DNA of 64,000 bases, from contig JAJEGH010000023.1 in the NCBI GenBank assembly GCA_022819985.1, positions 186,001-250,000 of the forward strand, in the 5' to 3' direction. Below the pieces are notes generated by a model that was not told the DNA's origin, did no database searches, and saw only the letters and a list, made by a program, of their open reading frames with translations. A program made the position numbers and the translations under genes. Shown here piece by piece: positions 17,692 to 26,770 of this stretch (position 1 is the first letter of the stretch; each line of letters begins with the position of its first letter). The DNA comes from Alphaproteobacteria bacterium. Its GTDB lineage: Bacteria > Pseudomonadota > Alphaproteobacteria > Bin65.

Positions 17692-18728
17692 GAGCCGGTG
17701 TATCGTCCGGTATCCGCGCGGCGGTCGAGCAGCGCCGTCACGCAGGCCCGTGCTGCGTCCCGGTCGAAGTCGTCCTGCGTCCCCAGCATGGCGCGACCCG
17801 CTTCCACGCGTTTCAGGCCGGCATCGTTCATTCGGCCGGCCCCGTCCACGATCTGTATCATCTCTTCCATGACGCCGTTGCAATGAAGCGCGATATCGCA
17901 GCCGGCGATCCGGCACTGCCGGGCGCGTCGTTCGAGCGAACCTTCCAGCGCCTGCATCGACAGATCGTCGCTCAAGAGCAGCCCCTGAAAGCCGATCTGG
18001 GTGCGTATGACGGTGCTGACCATCAGCTCGGACAAGGTCGCCGGCGCCGTGGCGTCGAGCGCCTTGTAGACCGCGTGGGCGGTCATGGCCCAGGGCATGT
18101 CGGCCAGCGCCGAGAAGGGCGCGAAATCCGTCGCGCGCAACCGGTCGACCGGCGCGTCGACCTCCGGAAGAGCGTAATGGCTGTCGACCGGGGCGCGGCC
18201 GTGGCCGGGAATGTGCTTGACGACCGGAATCACGCCGGCGTCGAGCAGGGTCCGGCCGACGATCCGACCGAGCTGTGCAACCCGGTCCGGCGACGATCCG
18301 TAGGCGCGGTCGCCGATCACCTCGTGCGCGCCGGCGACCGGCACGTCGACCACTGGCGCGCAATTCACGTCGATCCCCAGATCGAGCAGGTCGGCGGCAA
18401 TGAGCTGCGTGTTGAGCTTCAGGGCTTCAGCGCCGCGCCCAGGGTCCTCGGCATGGAGATCGGCAAATACAGCGGCGGCCGGTGCGGCATACCAGAATGG
18501 CGGCTTCAGGCGCGCCACCCGGCCGCCCTCCTGGTCGATCAGCACCGGAGCATCGCCTCGCCCGACCGTTTCGCGCAGCGCACCGACCAGGGTCCGGACC
18601 TGATCCGGCGTCTCGATATTGCGGGCGAACAGGATGAAACCGAGCGGATCGGCGTCGCGGAAAAACCGCTTCTCCTCTTCCGATAGCCGGGCCGCGGCGC
18701 AGCCGAGGATCGTTGCGCCAACCGTCAT
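17688..18728 (-). CDS. nagZ: Beta-N-acetylhexosaminidase
   Basis: Cytoplasmic GH3 glycosidase that removes N-acetylglucosamine from anhydromuropeptides in cell-wall recycling, thereby shaping the AmpC-inducing signal where present. The 346 residues contain 'VLIDQEGGRVARLKPPFW', 'KHIPGHGRAPVDSHYALPEV' (the His/Asp catalytic dyad loop of NagZ) and 'LLLSDDLSMQAL' (nucleophile Asp). The order is SPOR-nagZ-M50-scpA-scpB. Confidence 0.95.
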   Translation of the reverse strand: MTVGATILGCAAARLSEEEKRFFRDADPLGFILFARNIETPDQVRTLVGALRETVGRGDAPVLIDQEGGRVARLKPPFWYAAPAAAVFADLHAEDPGRGAEALKLNTQLIAADLLDLGIDVNCAPVVDVPVAGAHEVIGDRAYGSSPDRVAQLGRIVGRTLLDAGVIPVVKHIPGHGRAPVDSHYALPEVDAPVDRLRATDFAPFSALADMPWAMTAHAVYKALDATAPATLSELMVSTVIRTQIGFQGLLLSDDLSMQALEGSLERRARQCRIAGCDIALHCNGVMEEMIQIVDGAGRMNDAGLKRVEAGRAMLGTQDDFDRDAARACVTALLDRRADTGRYTGS

Positions 18729-18735
18729 CGGGGCG

Positions 18736-19617
18736 TCAGCCGCTGACGAGAAAGCAGTTTATCCGCCGCTTGCCGAGCGTCCGGCACAGGTCGCGCGCCG
18801 ATTGCCGGTTCGCGAACGGACCGGCCCTGAGCCTGTAAAACACGCCTTTCGCACCCAGATCGACCCGCTCGACAACCATGTTCAGGCGGCCGAGCAGGCT
18901 GCGGTGCTTGCGCTGAAGGTCGCGCCCGTGATTCCTGGCCTTGGCCTGCGTCCGGAAGGCGCCGATCTGTATGCGATACGACCGGACCTTGGCGGCCCGC
19001 CGGGCCTTACCGGAAACTTTGCGGCTGTCGGTGGCGGCGGTCCCGGTGGCGGCCGGCGCAGCTTTCGCGGCGGGCCGGCCGGCCCGTTCCGCCGGCTTCG
19101 CGGAGACGGCCGGTTTCGGGGAGATGGCCGGTTTCGGGGAAGCCGACCGTTTCTGGGTGACGGGTTCCGCGGCGGCCGGATTCAACGCGGCAAGCCGGTA
19201 CAGACCGGTATCGGCCAACAGGGTCGGCACCGGATGGCAGACCGGACCCTGCGGATGCGAGCGCTGCTGCGCCGACGGACCCGGTGCGCCGGGCTTGAGC
19301 ATGTCCTCGACAGTCTTGCCGCGCTGCGCCTTGTCGATCGTCTTGTAGACGCCCAAGCCCTGATTGGGCACCTCCAGTCCGCCGGGATCGGCCGGGCGGA
19401 CCTTGACCGGCCCCTCTGCCGCGCGAATCAGGGGAACGCTGCCCGGACCCGGCCCGGCGGTATCGGCGCCGAAACTGTAGACCAGATAGACGCCGCCGAA
19501 GACCAGCGCAACGACACCGCCGATGCCGATCAGCCAGCGATAAACGACCGCAACCCAGCCGGCCCTGCGGGGGACATCGTCCTCGTATTCGGCATAGTCG
19601 TGGTCGCTGTCGATCAC
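18736..19617 (-). CDS. SPOR domain protein, single membrane anchor
   Basis: Probable peptidoglycan-binding envelope protein. The 293 residues comprise a short acidic cytoplasmic stretch ('[14 protein letters not shown]'), one membrane helix at ~25-48, a long Pro/Ala-rich periplasmic linker, and a C-terminal SPOR domain from ~215 ('[20 protein letters not shown]' ... '[19 protein letters not shown]'). SPOR domains bind denuded glycan strands at division sites. The linker carries a three-fold 18-bp repeat giving 'SPKPA'-like units. It overlaps argS by 4 bp; argS-SPOR-nagZ is a frequent order. Confidence 0.9.
   Translation of the reverse strand: MIDSDHDYAEYEDDVPRRAGWVAVVYRWLIGIGGVVALVFGGVYLVYSFGADTAGPGPGSVPLIRAAEGPVKVRPADPGGLEVPNQGLGVYKTIDKAQRGKTVEDMLKPGAPGPSAQQRSHPQGPVCHPVPTLLADTGLYRLAALNPAAAEPVTQKRSASPKPAISPKPAVSAKPAERAGRPAAKAAPAATGTAATDSRKVSGKARRAAKVRSYRIQIGAFRTQAKARNHGRDLQRKHRSLLGRLNMVVERVDLGAKGVFYRLRAGPFANRQSARDLCRTLGKRRINCFLVSG
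19091..19144 (-). repeat. 18-bp in-frame tandem repeat x3 in the SPOR linker
   Basis: Three copies of GCCGGYTTCGSGGAGAYG-like units (19091-19108, 19109-19126, 19127-19144), translated on the minus strand as 'SPKPA'-type hexapeptides. They lengthen the flexible periplasmic linker without disturbing the frame. Confidence 0.85.
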
Positions 19618-21377
19618 CGCATTTCCTCTGCCGGCGCGACGCCGAACAGAACCAGGCCCGAGGCAATGACCGTTGCAACGGCCTTGACCAGCGCCAGCCG
19701 GGCCAGGGTCAGCGAAGGTTCATCCGGCCGGATGAACCGCAAATCGGGCTCGTCCCGCCCCCGGTTCCAGTGCGCATGAAAGTCCGCTGCAATATCGTAC
19801 AAGTAAAAGGCGATTCTGTGCGGCTCGTGTGTTTCAGCGGCGTTCTCGATTACTCTGGGCCATGTTGTGAGCTTCTTGATTAAACTTAATTCGCCTTCAT
19901 TCGTCAAGGTCGAGAAGTCTGCATTTACCAGTGAAGCCGGACCGGTATCGAGATCCGGCAGGATATCCCTCGCCTGCCGAAAGACCGAATGGCTGCGCGC
20001 GTGCGCGTATTGGACATAGAATACCGGGTTGTCCTTCGACTGTTCGGTCACTCTGGCGAAATCGAAATCCAGCGGCGCATCGTTGCGGCGCGTCAGCATG
20101 ACGAAGCGGACGACATCCTTGCCGACTTCGTCGACGACCTCGCGGACGGTCACGACATCGCCGGCCCGTTTCGACATTTTCACCACCGCGCCGTCGCGGA
20201 TCAGGCGGACCAGTTGGACCACCTTGACGTCCAGCGTGGCGCCGCCCTGCGCGATCGCCTCGACCGCCGCTTTCATCCGCGGGATGTAGCCCTGGTGGTC
20301 GGCGCCCCACACGTCGATCAACAGCCCGGCGCCGCGGTTCCACTTGTCCCGGTGATAGGCGATGTCCGTGGCGAAATAGGTCCAGTCGCCGTTCGATTTC
20401 TTCAACGGCCGGTCGACATCGTCGCCGAATTCGGTCGCGCGGAACAAGGATTGCGGCCGTTCCTCCCAGTCGTCGGGCCGCTTGCCCTTGGGCGGATCGA
20501 GCACGCCGGTATAGATCAGCCCGCGCGCCTCAAGGTCGGCGAAGACGGTGTCGACCGCGCCGGCTTCGACCAGCGACCGCTCGGAAGAGAACACATCGTG
20601 CCGGACGCCGAGCGCGGCCAGATCGTCTCTGATCCGGTCCATCATCCAGGCGACGGCAAAATCGCGGGCGCGGATGCGGTCTTCTTCGCCGCCCGAGTCC
20701 GGATCGGGCCGCTCGTCCGGCGGCAGGTCCAGCGCCGCCCGGGCTGCGTCGATCACGTCCTGCCCCGGATAGAGGCCCTCGAACGCCTCCTCCGGCAACG
20801 CTTCGCCCCGGAGTTGCCGCATCCGCTTGAGCAGGGATTCGGCGAGGATATCGATCTGGCCGCCCCAGTCGTTGATGTAATATTCCCGGGTGACCGCGTA
20901 GCCGGCCTTTTCCAGCAGCGCCGCCAGCGCATCGCCGAACACGGCGCCGCGGGCGTGGGCGACGTGAAGCGGGCCGGTCGGGTTCGCGCTGGTGAATTCG
21001 ACGTTGACCGCTTCGCCCCGGCCGATATCGGCATCGCCATAGGCCGGGCCGGTCGCCAGGATATCGGCGACGCGGCGTTGCCAGAATCCGTCGGCGATCC
21101 GGATATTGATAAAGCCGGGACCGGCGACCTCCACCGCGGCCACGCTATCCAGCCGGCGCAGGCCTTCGGCGATTTTCCCGGCCAGGTCGCGCGGCTTCGC
21201 GCCCGCGGCCCCGGCGAGCGCGAGGGCGGCGTTTGTCGCCATGTCGCCGTGGCTCGCGTCGCGCGGCGGCTCGCAGGTGACGCGGTCGATATCCGCGCCG
21301 GCGGGCAGATCGCCGGTCTCGGTCAGCGCGGCCAGCACCGCCGCGACCTCGTCGCGAAAATGGCGGAAGACGTTCAT
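19614..21377 (-). CDS. argS: Arginine--tRNA ligase
   Basis: Class I aminoacyl-tRNA synthetase. The 587 residues contain the HIGH-like '[15 protein letters not shown]' (~125), the KMSKS-like '[19 protein letters not shown]' (~390), and the C-terminal DALR anticodon domain ('[20 protein letters not shown]' ... '[20 protein letters not shown]'). Length is normal. It is followed by the SPOR gene with a 4-bp overlap and preceded by dgt (13-bp gap). Confidence 0.98.
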   Translation of the reverse strand: MNVFRHFRDEVAAVLAALTETGDLPAGADIDRVTCEPPRDASHGDMATNAALALAGAAGAKPRDLAGKIAEGLRRLDSVAAVEVAGPGFINIRIADGFWQRRVADILATGPAYGDADIGRGEAVNVEFTSANPTGPLHVAHARGAVFGDALAALLEKAGYAVTREYYINDWGGQIDILAESLLKRMRQLRGEALPEEAFEGLYPGQDVIDAARAALDLPPDERPDPDSGGEEDRIRARDFAVAWMMDRIRDDLAALGVRHDVFSSERSLVEAGAVDTVFADLEARGLIYTGVLDPPKGKRPDDWEERPQSLFRATEFGDDVDRPLKKSNGDWTYFATDIAYHRDKWNRGAGLLIDVWGADHQGYIPRMKAAVEAIAQGGATLDVKVVQLVRLIRDGAVVKMSKRAGDVVTVREVVDEVGKDVVRFVMLTRRNDAPLDFDFARVTEQSKDNPVFYVQYAHARSHSVFRQARDILPDLDTGPASLVNADFSTLTNEGELSLIKKLTTWPRVIENAAETHEPHRIAFYLYDIAADFHAHWNRGRDEPDLRFIRPDEPSLTLARLALVKAVATVIASGLVLFGVAPAEEMR

Positions 21378-21390
21378 CGCAGCGGATCCG

Positions 21391-22608
21391 TCAGCGTTCG
21401 GCGGCGATCAGCCGGTCGTGTTCGTTCATGGCGAAGCGGTCGGTCATCCCGGCGATATAGTCGGCGATGACCCGGGCGCGGCGGGCCTCGTCGCCGGCTT
21501 CCGCCCGGCGCCGCCACGGCGGAGGCAGCGCGTCGGGCCGGCCGACGAACAGGCCGAACAGGCTGCGGACGACGGCGCGCGCCTCATCGGTCTCGCGCTT
21601 GACCTTCGGGTGGGCGTACATGTTCTCGAACAGGAAGTCCTTCAACGTCCGGTCGTTGGCCGCCATGGCCCCGGAAAAGGCCACTGTCGCGCGACCGCGG
21701 CGGCGCACGGCGTCTGGATTTCCAGGCCGATAATCGGCCAAGCGCCGCCGTGTTTCGGCCAGCAGGTCGTCGACCATCAAACTGATCAGCCGGCGGTTCG
21801 CCTCGTGGTTCAGCCGGGGCTCCTCGAGATCGGGATAGCGGTAGAGCACCTCGCGGAACGCGTCGTCCACGAAGCCGACCTGCCGAACTTCGTCGATCGT
21901 GAACAGGCCGGCGCGCAAGCCGTCGTCCAGATCGTGGTTGTTGTAGGCGATGTCGTCGGCCAGCGCCGCCACCTGCGCTTCCAGGCCGGGCCAGGTTTCG
22001 AGTTCCAGATCGTGCTGCGCGACATAATCGGCGATCGGTTCGGGCACCGGCGGCGCGTTCGGCCCGGCTGCCGGCCCCGCCGCCGGTCCGACGAGGGGGC
22101 CGTTGTGCTTGACCACGCCTTCCAGCGTCTCCCAGGTCAGGTTCAGACCGTCGAATTCGGCATATTTGCGCTCCAGCCGCGTCAGAATCCGCAACGTCTG
22201 GGCGTTGTGGTCGAAGCCGCCATACTCCGCCATGCAGTCGTTGAGTGCGTTCTCGCCGGCGTGGCCGAACGGCGTGTGGCCGAGATCGTGCGCCAGGGCC
22301 AGGGTTTCCGCCAGTTCCTCGTTCAGGCCGAGGCACCGGCCGACCGAACGGGCAATGTTCGAAACTTCGAGCGAATGGGTCAGGCGCGTCCGGTAATGAT
22401 CGCCTTCGTGGGAGACGAAGACCTGCGTCTTGTGCTTCATCCGGCGGAAGGCCGTGGAGTGGACGATCCGGTCGCGGTCGCGCTGGAAAACCGTGCGCAT
22501 CGTGCATTCCGGCTCGCCATGGAGGCGGCCGCGGCTGTGCGCCGGGTCGCAGGCATAGGGCGCATGGCGGACGCCGAAAGCAAGGTCGGGCGCATCGGCT
22601 CGGTTCAT
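21391..22608 (-). CDS. dgt: Deoxyguanosinetriphosphate triphosphohydrolase-like protein
   Basis: HD-domain hydrolase that splits dNTPs to deoxynucleoside and triphosphate. About 405 residues from the ATG at 22608 ('[20 protein letters not shown]'). Visible are '[19 protein letters not shown]', '[18 protein letters not shown]' (first HD His), '[15 protein letters not shown]' (HD motif) and '[14 protein letters not shown]' (last metal Asp). A 12-bp in-frame repeat (22061-22084) encodes [10 protein letters not shown] in a loop. A second ATG at 22644 would add 12 unlikely residues. Divergent from erpA. Confidence 0.93.
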   Translation of the reverse strand: MNRADAPDLAFGVRHAPYACDPAHSRGRLHGEPECTMRTVFQRDRDRIVHSTAFRRMKHKTQVFVSHEGDHYRTRLTHSLEVSNIARSVGRCLGLNEELAETLALAHDLGHTPFGHAGENALNDCMAEYGGFDHNAQTLRILTRLERKYAEFDGLNLTWETLEGVVKHNGPLVGPAAGPAAGPNAPPVPEPIADYVAQHDLELETWPGLEAQVAALADDIAYNNHDLDDGLRAGLFTIDEVRQVGFVDDAFREVLYRYPDLEEPRLNHEANRRLISLMVDDLLAETRRRLADYRPGNPDAVRRRGRATVAFSGAMAANDRTLKDFLFENMYAHPKVKRETDEARAVVRSLFGLFVGRPDALPPPWRRRAEAGDEARRARVIADYIAGMTDRFAMNEHDRLIAAER

Positions 22609-22710
22609 GGTCGGGAACCTAGGGCTGCGGCGAGTCCCCGGCAATCGGCCAGCAGGTAGCAGAGGGCCGGCGCCGGCGCGCAGAAGGCGGTTCCGGCAGC
22701 CGTTGCGAAA

Positions 22711-22738
22711 TTGACTATCGGCGCCGTTTCCCTAATTC
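22711..22738 (+). promoter_or_regulatory. Candidate sigma-70-type promoter of erpA
   Basis: TTGACT (22711-22716) and TAATTC (22733-22738) are separated by 16 bp in the divergent dgt/erpA region, about 35 bp before the erpA ATG. The -35 is a 5/6 match; the -10 is weaker. Confidence 0.45.
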
Positions 22739-22772
22739 TGGGGCAGGTTCCCGCCAGTCCGGTCGATCGCCC

Positions 22773-23120
22773 ATGCCCGAGTCCGTCGCACCCGTATTCG
22801 GTATCACGGAAAACGCCGCAAGGCGGGTGGCGGAGCTGCGCGCCGCGGAAGGCAACGAGCGGCTGATGCTGCGGGTCGCGGTGGACGGCGGCGGCTGCAA
22901 CGGCTTCCAGTACCGCTTCGATTTCGACGACGCCGTCAACGACGACGACACGGTTTTCGAGCGCGACGGCGTGAAGGTCGTCGTGGACGAAATCTCGCTC
23001 GATTTCCTGGGCAACGCCCAGGTCGATTTCAAGCAGGAGCTGATCGGCAGCTATTTCGCCGTCGAGAACCCGAACGCCACATCGAACTGCGGCTGCGGCA
23101 CCAGCTTCTCGGTCGATTGA
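22773..23120 (+). CDS. erpA: Iron-sulfur cluster insertion protein ErpA
   Basis: A-type carrier that delivers Fe-S clusters to apo-proteins. The 115 residues contain all three cluster cysteines: Cys42 in 'VDGGGCNGFQY' and Cys106/Cys108 in 'TSNCGCGTSF'. 'GITENAARRVAEL' is the common N-terminal helix and 'VDEISLDFLGNAQVDF' the middle. Position beside dgt, divergent, is the typical alphaproteobacterial arrangement. It could equally be called IscA-like; ErpA is chosen from context and sequence. Confidence 0.93.
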   Translation: MPESVAPVFGITENAARRVAELRAAEGNERLMLRVAVDGGGCNGFQYRFDFDDAVNDDDTVFERDGVKVVVDEISLDFLGNAQVDFKQELIGSYFAVENPNATSNCGCGTSFSVD

Positions 23121-23162
23121 GCGCCGGGTGATCGCTCCCCGCCCGCGGCGACGGCCGGCCCG

Positions 23163-23951
23163 ATGACCCGGATCGCGACCTTCAACGTCAATTCCATCAA
23201 GGCGCGCATGGCGAATGTGCTGGCCTGGCTGGACGAGTTCGGCCCGGACGTCGCGCTGTTCCAGGAGATCAAGTCGACCGAGGAGAGCTTCCCCTACATG
23301 GAGCTGGAAGCGGCCGGCTACAACATCGCGATCAGCGGCCAGAAATCCTACAACGGCGTCGCGATCTTCTCGAAGACGCCGCTGGAGGTCGCCCGCACGC
23401 GCCTGCCGGGCGACGAGGGCGACGAGCAGGCGCGCTATATCGAGGCAGTCACCGAGACCGATGCCGGCGTCCTGCGCCTCGCCAGCATCTATCTGCCCAA
23501 CGGCAATCCGGCGGATACGGACAAGTTCGCCTACAAGCTGGCCTGGATGGAGCGGCTGATCGCCCACGCGCGCGGGCTTCTGGAACTGGAGGAGCCGGTG
23601 GTCCTGGGCGGCGACTACAATGTGATCCCGCAGGACGAGGACTGCCACGACCCCGCGGCCTGGCGGGGCGACGCCCTGTTCCGGCCCGAGAGCCGCGCCG
23701 CCTTCCGCCGGCTCCTGGCGCTCGGCTACACCGAGGCCTTCCGGACCCTGCACCCGCGCACGCAGGACTACACCTTCTGGGACTACCAGCGCGGCGACTG
23801 GCAGAACGACCGCGGCATCCGTATCGACCATCTGCTGCTGTCGCCCCAGGCGGCCGACCTGCTGACCGACTGCCGGATCGACCGGAAGCCGCGCGGCCGG
23901 CCGAAAGCCTCGGACCACACGCCGATCTGGTGCGCGCTGGCCGCGCCCTGA
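23163..23951 (+). CDS. xth: Exodeoxyribonuclease III
   Basis: AP endonuclease and 3'-exonuclease for base-excision repair. The 262 residues follow the EEP fold with each active-site block: 'RIATFNVNSIKAR' (Asn), 'VALFQEIKSTEE' (metal Glu), 'VLGGDYNVIPQDED' (Asp/Asn), 'DYTFWDYQRGDWQNDRGIRI' and 'KASDHTPIWCAL' (catalytic Asp-His). Full length. Transcribed with erpA (42-bp gap), a frequent alphaproteobacterial pair. Confidence 0.96.
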   Translation: MTRIATFNVNSIKARMANVLAWLDEFGPDVALFQEIKSTEESFPYMELEAAGYNIAISGQKSYNGVAIFSKTPLEVARTRLPGDEGDEQARYIEAVTETDAGVLRLASIYLPNGNPADTDKFAYKLAWMERLIAHARGLLELEEPVVLGGDYNVIPQDEDCHDPAAWRGDALFRPESRAAFRRLLALGYTEAFRTLHPRTQDYTFWDYQRGDWQNDRGIRIDHLLLSPQAADLLTDCRIDRKPRGRPKASDHTPIWCALAAP

Positions 23952-24060
23952 CGCCTCCGCCCCGTTCCCCCGGCCGCGCCGGCGCCCGCTTTCGCATGGC
24001 GCCATCCCGCCGCGACATGGCGGGTGGGCCGGCGGGGCAAGACGCGCTACAGGAAGACCC

Positions 24061-24438
24061 ATGTTCAAGATCGTCTTCTGCCTGCGCCGGCGGCCGGACC
24101 TGACCCCGGAGCAGTTCGACAGCTACTGGCGCGATACCCACGCGCCGCTGGTGCGCCGCCACGCCGCGGCGCTCGGCATCCGCCGCTACGTCCAGAGCAT
24201 ACGCTTCGAGAGCGATCTCGCTGCGGCCGCCGCAAGAGTCCGGAACGCGCCGGCGCCGTTCGACGGCGTCGCCGAACTCTGGTTCGACAGCCTGGAGGCC
24301 GTGCAGGCCGGCTTTGCCACCGAGGCGGGCCGCGCCGCCGGGCGCGAACTGCTGGAGGACGAGGCCCGTTTCATCGACCTGGAAAACTCGCCGATCTGGT
24401 TCGCCACCGAGCGGGAGATCGTCGGAGGCGGGGCGTGA
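24061..24438 (+). CDS. EthD domain protein
   Basis: A 125-residue dimeric alpha/beta-barrel-type protein. 'FKIVFCLRRRPDLTPEQFDSYW' with 'THAPLVRRHAAALGIRRYVQS' is the EthD pattern (H-A-P-L), and 'AELWFDSLEAVQAGF' the second half. EthD was first described as an accessory of an ether-degrading P450 system; most members act on small aromatic or polyketide compounds, and this one's substrate is unknown. Its TGA overlaps the GTG of the next gene, so it forms a pair with the thioesterase. Confidence 0.85.
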   Translation: MFKIVFCLRRRPDLTPEQFDSYWRDTHAPLVRRHAAALGIRRYVQSIRFESDLAAAAARVRNAPAPFDGVAELWFDSLEAVQAGFATEAGRAAGRELLEDEARFIDLENSPIWFATEREIVGGGA

Positions 24439-24854
24439 CCGGCGGCGCGGCTGACCGGGACGGGAGCGGCCGGGACGGGAGCGATCTGGCCCCGTCGGCC
24501 TTCGGCAGCCTGCTCGGCTCCGAACTGAAATACTGGCGCGACGGCAAGGCGGAAGTCCATCTGCCGTTCCGGGACGACCTGTTGCAGCGCGGCGGTTTCC
24601 TGCACGGCGCCGTGGTGAGCTACCTGGCCGATACCGCCTGCGCCCGGGCGGCGGCCTCGCTGGTCGGCGAATGCCGGACCGCCGAGTACAAGATCAACTT
24701 CCTGGCGCCCGGCGCGGGAGAGCTGTTCATCGGCCGCGGCCATGTCGTCAAGGCGACCCGCCGCACCGCGGTCGCCCGGGCCGACGTGTTCGCGGTGAAG
24801 GACGGCGCGGAAAAACCGATCGCCATCGCCACGGCGACGCTGATGCGCGTCTGA
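24435..24854 (+). CDS. PaaI-type hotdog thioesterase
   Basis: A 139-residue hotdog-fold protein. The start is GTG at 24435, overlapping the preceding stop (GTGA). 'LQRGGFLHGAVVSYLADTACARAA' is the PaaI-like active-site segment, followed by 'EYKINFLAPGAGELFIGRGHVVKATR'. The family hydrolyses acyl-CoA, often phenylacetyl-type, but the substrate here is not indicated. A 15-bp tandem repeat near the start encodes 'RDGSGRDGSD', a poorly conserved N-terminus. Confidence 0.85.
   Translation: MTGGAADRDGSGRDGSDLAPSAFGSLLGSELKYWRDGKAEVHLPFRDDLLQRGGFLHGAVVSYLADTACARAAASLVGECRTAEYKINFLAPGAGELFIGRGHVVKATRRTAVARADVFAVKDGAEKPIAIATATLMRV
24455..24484 (+). repeat. 15-bp tandem repeat x2 in the 5' end of the PaaI-type thioesterase gene
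   Basis: CCGGGACGGGAGCGG and CCGGGACGGGAGCGA lie back to back (24455-24469, 24470-24484), in frame, 20 bp after the GTG start. Confidence 0.85.
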
Positions 24855-24965
24855 CGCGCGCCGGCCCACGCCTGCAGCTGACGGAACCGAACCATTTCCA
24901 GACCGCTCACCGACAGCGCAGCGCCGCCCCGGATCGGCGCCGAATTCATCCTGCTGGTCGCCCTG

Positions 24966-26120
24966 ATGATGGGCATCACGGCGCTGACCATCGACATCAT
25001 GCTGCCGGCCCTGCCGGATATCGAGGCGCATTACGGCCTCACCGACACGAACGACCAGCAGCTGGTGATCGTCAGCTACATGGTCGGCTTCGGCTTGGGC
25101 CAGCTGATCTTCGGCCCCTTCTCCGACCGGTTCGGGCGCAAGCCGGTGTTCTATTTCGGCATGGCGGTCTACATGGCGGCGACCGTCGCGGCCGTGGCGG
25201 CGTTCGACTTCGACACCCATCTGGCCGGCCGGCTGTTCCAGGGCGTGGCCGCCGGCGCAGTGCGGGTCATCGCCGTGGCCGTCGTGCGCGACCGCTTCGC
25301 CGGCCGGGCGATGGCGCGGGCCATGTCCTTCATCATGGTGATCTTCATCCTCGTTCCCGTCGTCGCGCCGGGAATCGGCGCCGGCATCCTGCTGATCGGC
25401 CCGTGGCAGGATATCTTCTGGTTCCTGCTCGGCGTCGGGGCGGTCATGACCGTGTGGACCTGGCTGCGCCTCGAGGAGACCTTGCCGGCGGCGGCGCGCC
25501 GGCCGCTGACCGTACGCAGCTTCTCCGCGGCGGCGGCGGCCGTGCTCACGAACCGGCAGACCCTGTGCTACACCGCGACCGCCAGCCTGACCTTCGGACC
25601 GCTGCTCGCCTATATCGCGACGTCGCACCAGATTTTCGTCGGCATCTACCGGATCGACGACTGGTTCCCGGTCGCTTTCGGCGGCATCGCGCTCTTCACC
25701 ATCGGGGCGTCGTTCACCAACGCCCGGCTGGTGCCGCGCCTCGGCATGCGCCAGCTCTCCCACAGCGCGCTGCTCATCCAGCTCGCCCTGGCGCTGGCCT
25801 TCGCGGCCGTCGCGCTGACCGGCCGGCCGTCGCTCGCCATGCTGCTCGTCTTCCTCGGCCTCTCCATGTTCGTGGTCGGCCTGTGCTTCCCGAACTTCAA
25901 CGCGCTGGCGATGGAGCCCCACGGCGCCATCGCCGGCACCGCCTCGTCGATCACCGGTTTCGTATCGACCGCCATCGGTTCCGCGCTCGGCTGGGCGATC
26001 GGCGCAGCCTTCGACGGCACCGTCATGCCCCTGACCGTCGGCTTCGCCGCCTGCGCCGGGTTCGGCATCGTCATCGTGCTGGTCGCCGAGCCGGGGCGGT
26101 TCCTGAAATCGACGGCGTAA
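24966..26120 (+). CDS. Bcr/CflA-type MFS drug efflux transporter
   Basis: A drug:proton antiporter of the major facilitator superfamily with about twelve helices. The Bcr/CflA features are 'IDIMLPALPDIEAHY' in helix 1, motif A 'IFGPFSDRFGRKPVFYFG' after helix 2 and 'GRLFQGVAAGAVRVIAVAVVRD'. The ATG at 24966 would begin within helix 1: the preceding in-frame codons read 'RIGAEFILLVAL', normal for the family, and are bounded upstream by a stop at 24879. No ATG, GTG or TTG lies between; an ATT at 24894 with GGAA about 7 nt upstream is the likeliest true start, which would give ~408 residues. Confidence 0.88.
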   Translation: MMGITALTIDIMLPALPDIEAHYGLTDTNDQQLVIVSYMVGFGLGQLIFGPFSDRFGRKPVFYFGMAVYMAATVAAVAAFDFDTHLAGRLFQGVAAGAVRVIAVAVVRDRFAGRAMARAMSFIMVIFILVPVVAPGIGAGILLIGPWQDIFWFLLGVGAVMTVWTWLRLEETLPAAARRPLTVRSFSAAAAAVLTNRQTLCYTATASLTFGPLLAYIATSHQIFVGIYRIDDWFPVAFGGIALFTIGASFTNARLVPRLGMRQLSHSALLIQLALALAFAAVALTGRPSLAMLLVFLGLSMFVVGLCFPNFNALAMEPHGAIAGTASSITGFVSTAIGSALGWAIGAAFDGTVMPLTVGFAACAGFGIVIVLVAEPGRFLKSTA

Positions 26121-26180
26121 CCGCCGCCCCGCCCGGCGCCATGCCCGGCGCGACAGGCGAAGGGGCGGCGGGCACATCGT

Positions 26181-26220
26181 CGGATGTCATGATATGTCAT
26201 GAAATGTCATGTTCCGTCAT
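26181..26220 (+). repeat. 10-bp tandem repeat x4 (left array)
   Basis: Four units of the form NNATGTCATG-like 10-mers (CGGATGTCAT, GATATGTCAT, GAAATGTCAT, GTTCCGTCAT) in the 664-bp spacer between the MFS gene and chrA. The same unit recurs at 26531-26565 in the same orientation. The rest of this spacer holds an inverted repeat, an operator-like palindrome, a promoter candidate and a third tandem repeat; I see no gene in it. Confidence 0.85.
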
Positions 26221-26416
26221 GGCGCTCCTGTCTCCGCCCTTTCTCGTCATGTCCGGCGGGCGGCGGGCAGCGCCGCCCACCCGTCGTTCCGACCGAAGCG
26301 CAATCCTCTCCCCGTCATTTCGACCGAAGCGAAGCGAGCGGAAAAAACCGGCTGGCGACGGGCACCGGCCAAACGCCGGAGCCTGCGGCGTCGACGGCGC
26401 GCTCGCCGGATTTCTC

Positions 26417-26506
26417 CCCTTCGACTACGCTCAGGGCAGGCTACTCCGCCCCGGCCGGGGGCCGGGGCTCCGGTCGAAATAGCCTGCCCTGAGCGTAGTC
26501 GAAGGG
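26417..26506. repeat. Long inverted repeat (27-bp arms) of a dispersed palindromic family
   Basis: Arms at 26417-26443 and 26480-26506 are exact reverse complements (left arm begins CCCTTCGACTACGCTCAGGG) with a 36-bp GC-rich loop. Just upstream (26283-26340) are two copies of a CGACCGAAGCG word. Elements with a CTTCGACTACGCTCAGG core are widely dispersed in bacterial genomes and behave like REP-type repeats; translations of them yield misleading peptides such as 'LRSGQA' and 'PERSRR'. It could also serve as a bidirectional terminator. Confidence 0.85.
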
Positions 26507-26530
26507 ACGGGAAGGAGAGGCGTCGCGATG

Positions 26531-26565
26531 TGTCATGATATGTCATGATTCGTCATGATGCGTCG
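26531..26565 (+). repeat. 10-bp tandem repeat (right array)
   Basis: Three and a half units of TGTCATGATN (26531-26540, 26541-26550, 26551-26560, partial 26561-26565), the same unit as at 26181-26220. The two arrays bracket the long inverted repeat. Confidence 0.8.
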
Positions 26566-26591
26566 TTGGGGCGTTCGGTCGAGGCAAAATG

Positions 26592-26607
26592 GACAGACCG
26601 GTCTGTC
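26592..26607. promoter_or_regulatory. Perfect 16-bp palindrome, TetR-type operator candidate
   Basis: GACAGACCGGTCTGTC is a perfect palindrome about 180-190 bp upstream of chrA. AGACCGGTCT cores are typical of operators bound by TetR/AcrR-family repressors. A TTGACA (26617-26622) follows it. No TetR gene is adjacent, so either the repressor is encoded elsewhere or the gene was lost. Confidence 0.45.
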
Positions 26608-26685
26608 TACTGTTTTTTGACACTTCTTTAGGATTTATTCCCGGACAACCCGCCGTCCGTCACGGCCGGCGCCGATGTATCCCAG

Positions 26686-26715
26686 TTGCGAGCGGAGGAC
26701 TCGTGTTCTTATATT
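26686..26715 (+). promoter_or_regulatory. Candidate chrA promoter
   Basis: TTGCGA (26686-26691), an 18-bp spacer and TATATT (26710-26715) lie 70 bp before the preferred chrA start. The match is moderate. Confidence 0.35.
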
Positions 26716-26770
26716 GTTCTTGCTGGCGGCATGTCAAGGGGAAATGCCGACCCGGCGCCCCACAGGCCCG

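Noticed and set aside
24006..24024. CCCGCC/GGCGGG hairpin after the exonuclease III gene as a terminator
   Set aside because: Stem of six GC pairs with no T-tract; such hairpins arise by chance at this base composition.
26247..26546. Open frame on the minus strand giving peptides such as 'LRLRSGQA' and 'CPERSRRG'
   Set aside because: These peptides are the translation of the dispersed inverted repeat at 26417-26506; similar spurious proteins arise wherever the repeat occurs. No ribosome site or family match.
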